Shown in pieces: positions 62,883 to 64,000 of a stretch of 64,000 bases of DNA. How positions within the stretch are numbered: the first letter of the stretch is position 1; every line of letters starts with the position of its first letter. The notes beneath the pieces are model-generated. The model was not told where the DNA came from, did no database searches, and worked only from the letters and a program-made list of their open reading frames with translations. A program made the position numbers and the translations under genes. This DNA is from Skeletonema tropicum (Eukaryota; Bacillariophyta; Thalassiosirophyceae; Thalassiosirales; Thalassiosiraceae). The DNA lies in NCBI GenBank assembly GCA_037178625.1, contig CM074135.1:1180001-1244000 (forward strand), written 5' to 3'.

Positions 62883-64000
62883 CTACTTCTTCTTTTGCAT
62901 TGCTTTATGAACGTTGGTAATGTGTTTTGCTACATCTGTAGAAGTCATCTCTCCGGCTTTGCGCTTGTTGTGCGCGAGTTTGGCAAAGCTGGTCATGTTC
63001 GGATTGTAGGGCTTGGTGGTCAGTGCTTCTGCAGCACCTACGGCTGCATGAAATTCATCAGGGTCGCTACCACCATCCAATTCAAAAGCGTAAGTTTGTA
63101 CACATTCACGAGTATCTTTTACGTGCTCAGGAGATGATACATCATCCTCTGGTGTTTTGAATTGTCCAGGTTCAGAGTGCTGGTTGAAACTGCTTCGTGC
63201 GAATGAGATGCCACTATCAAAAGAATGGTTTGACGCATAGAAATGAGGATTCAAAACCTCATTCATGTGACTACCGGATAACCCCACGCTATACTGCATA
63301 GGCGTAGTCTGCTGCTGCAACGATTGCATCATGTGATCAGAACTGGAATGGACGGTCGTGATGCCACCTGCACCTGTCCGATTTTGCGAGTCAGCGCCTT
63401 CTAGACGAGTGTTCCTAGCGCGTGCGGTTGCTGCTCGAGGACCACCACCACCGTGGTTGCGCATGTTAGTATTAGTAACATTGGAATAAGCAGGGCCGCG
63501 TGGATTATCTGCTTGGGTGACAACCGTTTGAAAGAAGTTTTGAGCATTCTGAGGCGGAGGATTGTGCACAATATAATGAGCCTGGCTGTTTTGCCCCGCT
63601 CTAGTTGCTATGGCATCAACTTCGTCTGTTACCAACTCAATTTCTCCATTTTCTTTCAAAGCATTGAGAGACGCCGCAACATGATCTCGATGAGTCTTTC
63701 CAAACGCAGCAGCCTGATCCAAAAACTTATTCGCTGCAGCCCTTTCGTCATCCTTGGTGTCAGACCTGAGTTTCTGCATCTCATAGTAGCGCATGATCTC
63801 ATCATGGTTGATGTCATCAAAAACAAATTGACAACTACATTTGCAAGCTGGGCACTCTCCAAGTGGATACTGCTTGCCATCAATTTTACAACCAAAACGG
63901 CACTCTTGACCCCCGTAGGCTGAAGAAGCGTAATTTTGCGAACAATGGCAGTGGATCAACTGTTTGTTGCGCACCGGATTGGTGACTTTGTTGACTGCTT
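62883..64000 (-). CDS. Partial hypothetical protein with N-terminal Cys cluster (continues off right edge)
   Basis: The frame is open from the window end (AVNKVTNPVRNKQLIHCHC) to a stop at 62883. The apparent start at 63974 is only a GTG, so the true start lies outside. Near the left of the protein are CHCSQ ... CRFGCKIDG ... CPACKCSCQFVFDD, a likely zinc-binding Cys cluster. The remainder is Gln/Asn/Ser-rich and low complexity, ending in a basic tail (HNKRKAGEM ... AMQKKK). The pattern resembles multicopy diatom proteins of unknown function. It is convergent with the broken transposase, 70 bp away. Confidence 0.5.
   Translation of the reverse strand, partial: AVNKVTNPVRNKQLIHCHCSQNYASSAYGGQECRFGCKIDGKQYPLGECPACKCSCQFVFDDINHDEIMRYYEMQKLRSDTKDDERAAANKFLDQAAAFGKTHRDHVAASLNALKENGEIELVTDEVDAIATRAGQNSQAHYIVHNPPPQNAQNFFQTVVTQADNPRGPAYSNVTNTNMRNHGGGGPRAATARARNTRLEGADSQNRTGAGGITTVHSSSDHMMQSLQQQTTPMQYSVGLSGSHMNEVLNPHFYASNHSFDSGISFARSSFNQHSEPGQFKTPEDDVSSPEHVKDTRECVQTYAFELDGGSDPDEFHAAVGAAEALTTKPYNPNMTSFAKLAHNKRKAGEMTSTDVAKHITNVHKAMQKKK

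Overview
This window is nuclear DNA of a photosynthetic stramenopile, most likely a centric diatom. The evidence is two fucoxanthin chlorophyll a/c (FCP) antenna genes, a Psb31-like lumenal photosystem II protein, several presequences with the diatom plastid cleavage context (ASA/F, ADA/F), short GT-AG introns of roughly 80-420 bp, and gene-dense ordering with many divergent pairs. Species was not determined. No tRNA, rRNA or CRISPR array was recognised.

Layout. 1-5.2 kb: end of a plastid-targeted gene, serine acetyltransferase, Tom22-like import receptor, mitochondrial carrier, UCH-type deubiquitinase. 5.5-15.5 kb: an accessory region with a Cys/His-rich gene whose exon/intron junction is tandemly duplicated, three satellite arrays (periods about 185-188, 173 and 183-184 bp), a decayed repeat-family gene, and a plastid-type methionine aminopeptidase that needs two frame corrections. 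15.7-30.7 kb: SANT/Tudor-like chromatin protein, small AT-hook-like protein, second carrier, [2Fe-2S] ferredoxin in three exons, a 74-aa Cys-rich membrane protein split by an intron, PAS/LOV-like protein without the photoactive Cys, alpha-kinase, plastid P-loop kinase, plastid DEAD-box helicase with SAP domain, Tic20. 30.7-40.4 kb: three-exon gene of an apparently mobile-element-associated diatom family, KIX-like coregulator, CREST-like membrane protein, molybdenum-cofactor sulfurase. 41.8-49.8 kb: photosynthesis cluster (FCP, HHL1-like, Psb31-like, Lhcr-like) with an F-box gene, then Ran GTPase. 50.0-64.0 kb: glucokinase with two DNA transposons upstream (a 2.05-kb TAA-flanked Harbinger-like element and an 877-bp hAT element with perfect 8-bp target duplication), a 1,284-aa kinase-like/AAA/helical-repeat protein, a 2.9-kb gene-poor stretch, a broken IS630/Tc1-mariner-type transposase, and a partial gene running off the right edge.

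Functional themes are organelle biogenesis (Tom22, Tic20, carriers, ferredoxin, MetAP, DEAD-box), light harvesting and PSII, and mobile DNA. The best candidates for undescribed biology are the satellite block, the paired elements at the glucokinase promoter with an internal 8-bp duplication that looks like an excision footprint, the pseudokinase-AAA protein, and the SANT/Tudor protein lying directly beside a satellite array. Exon structures were worked out by eye from splice consensus and reading frame, so they are models, not confirmed transcripts.
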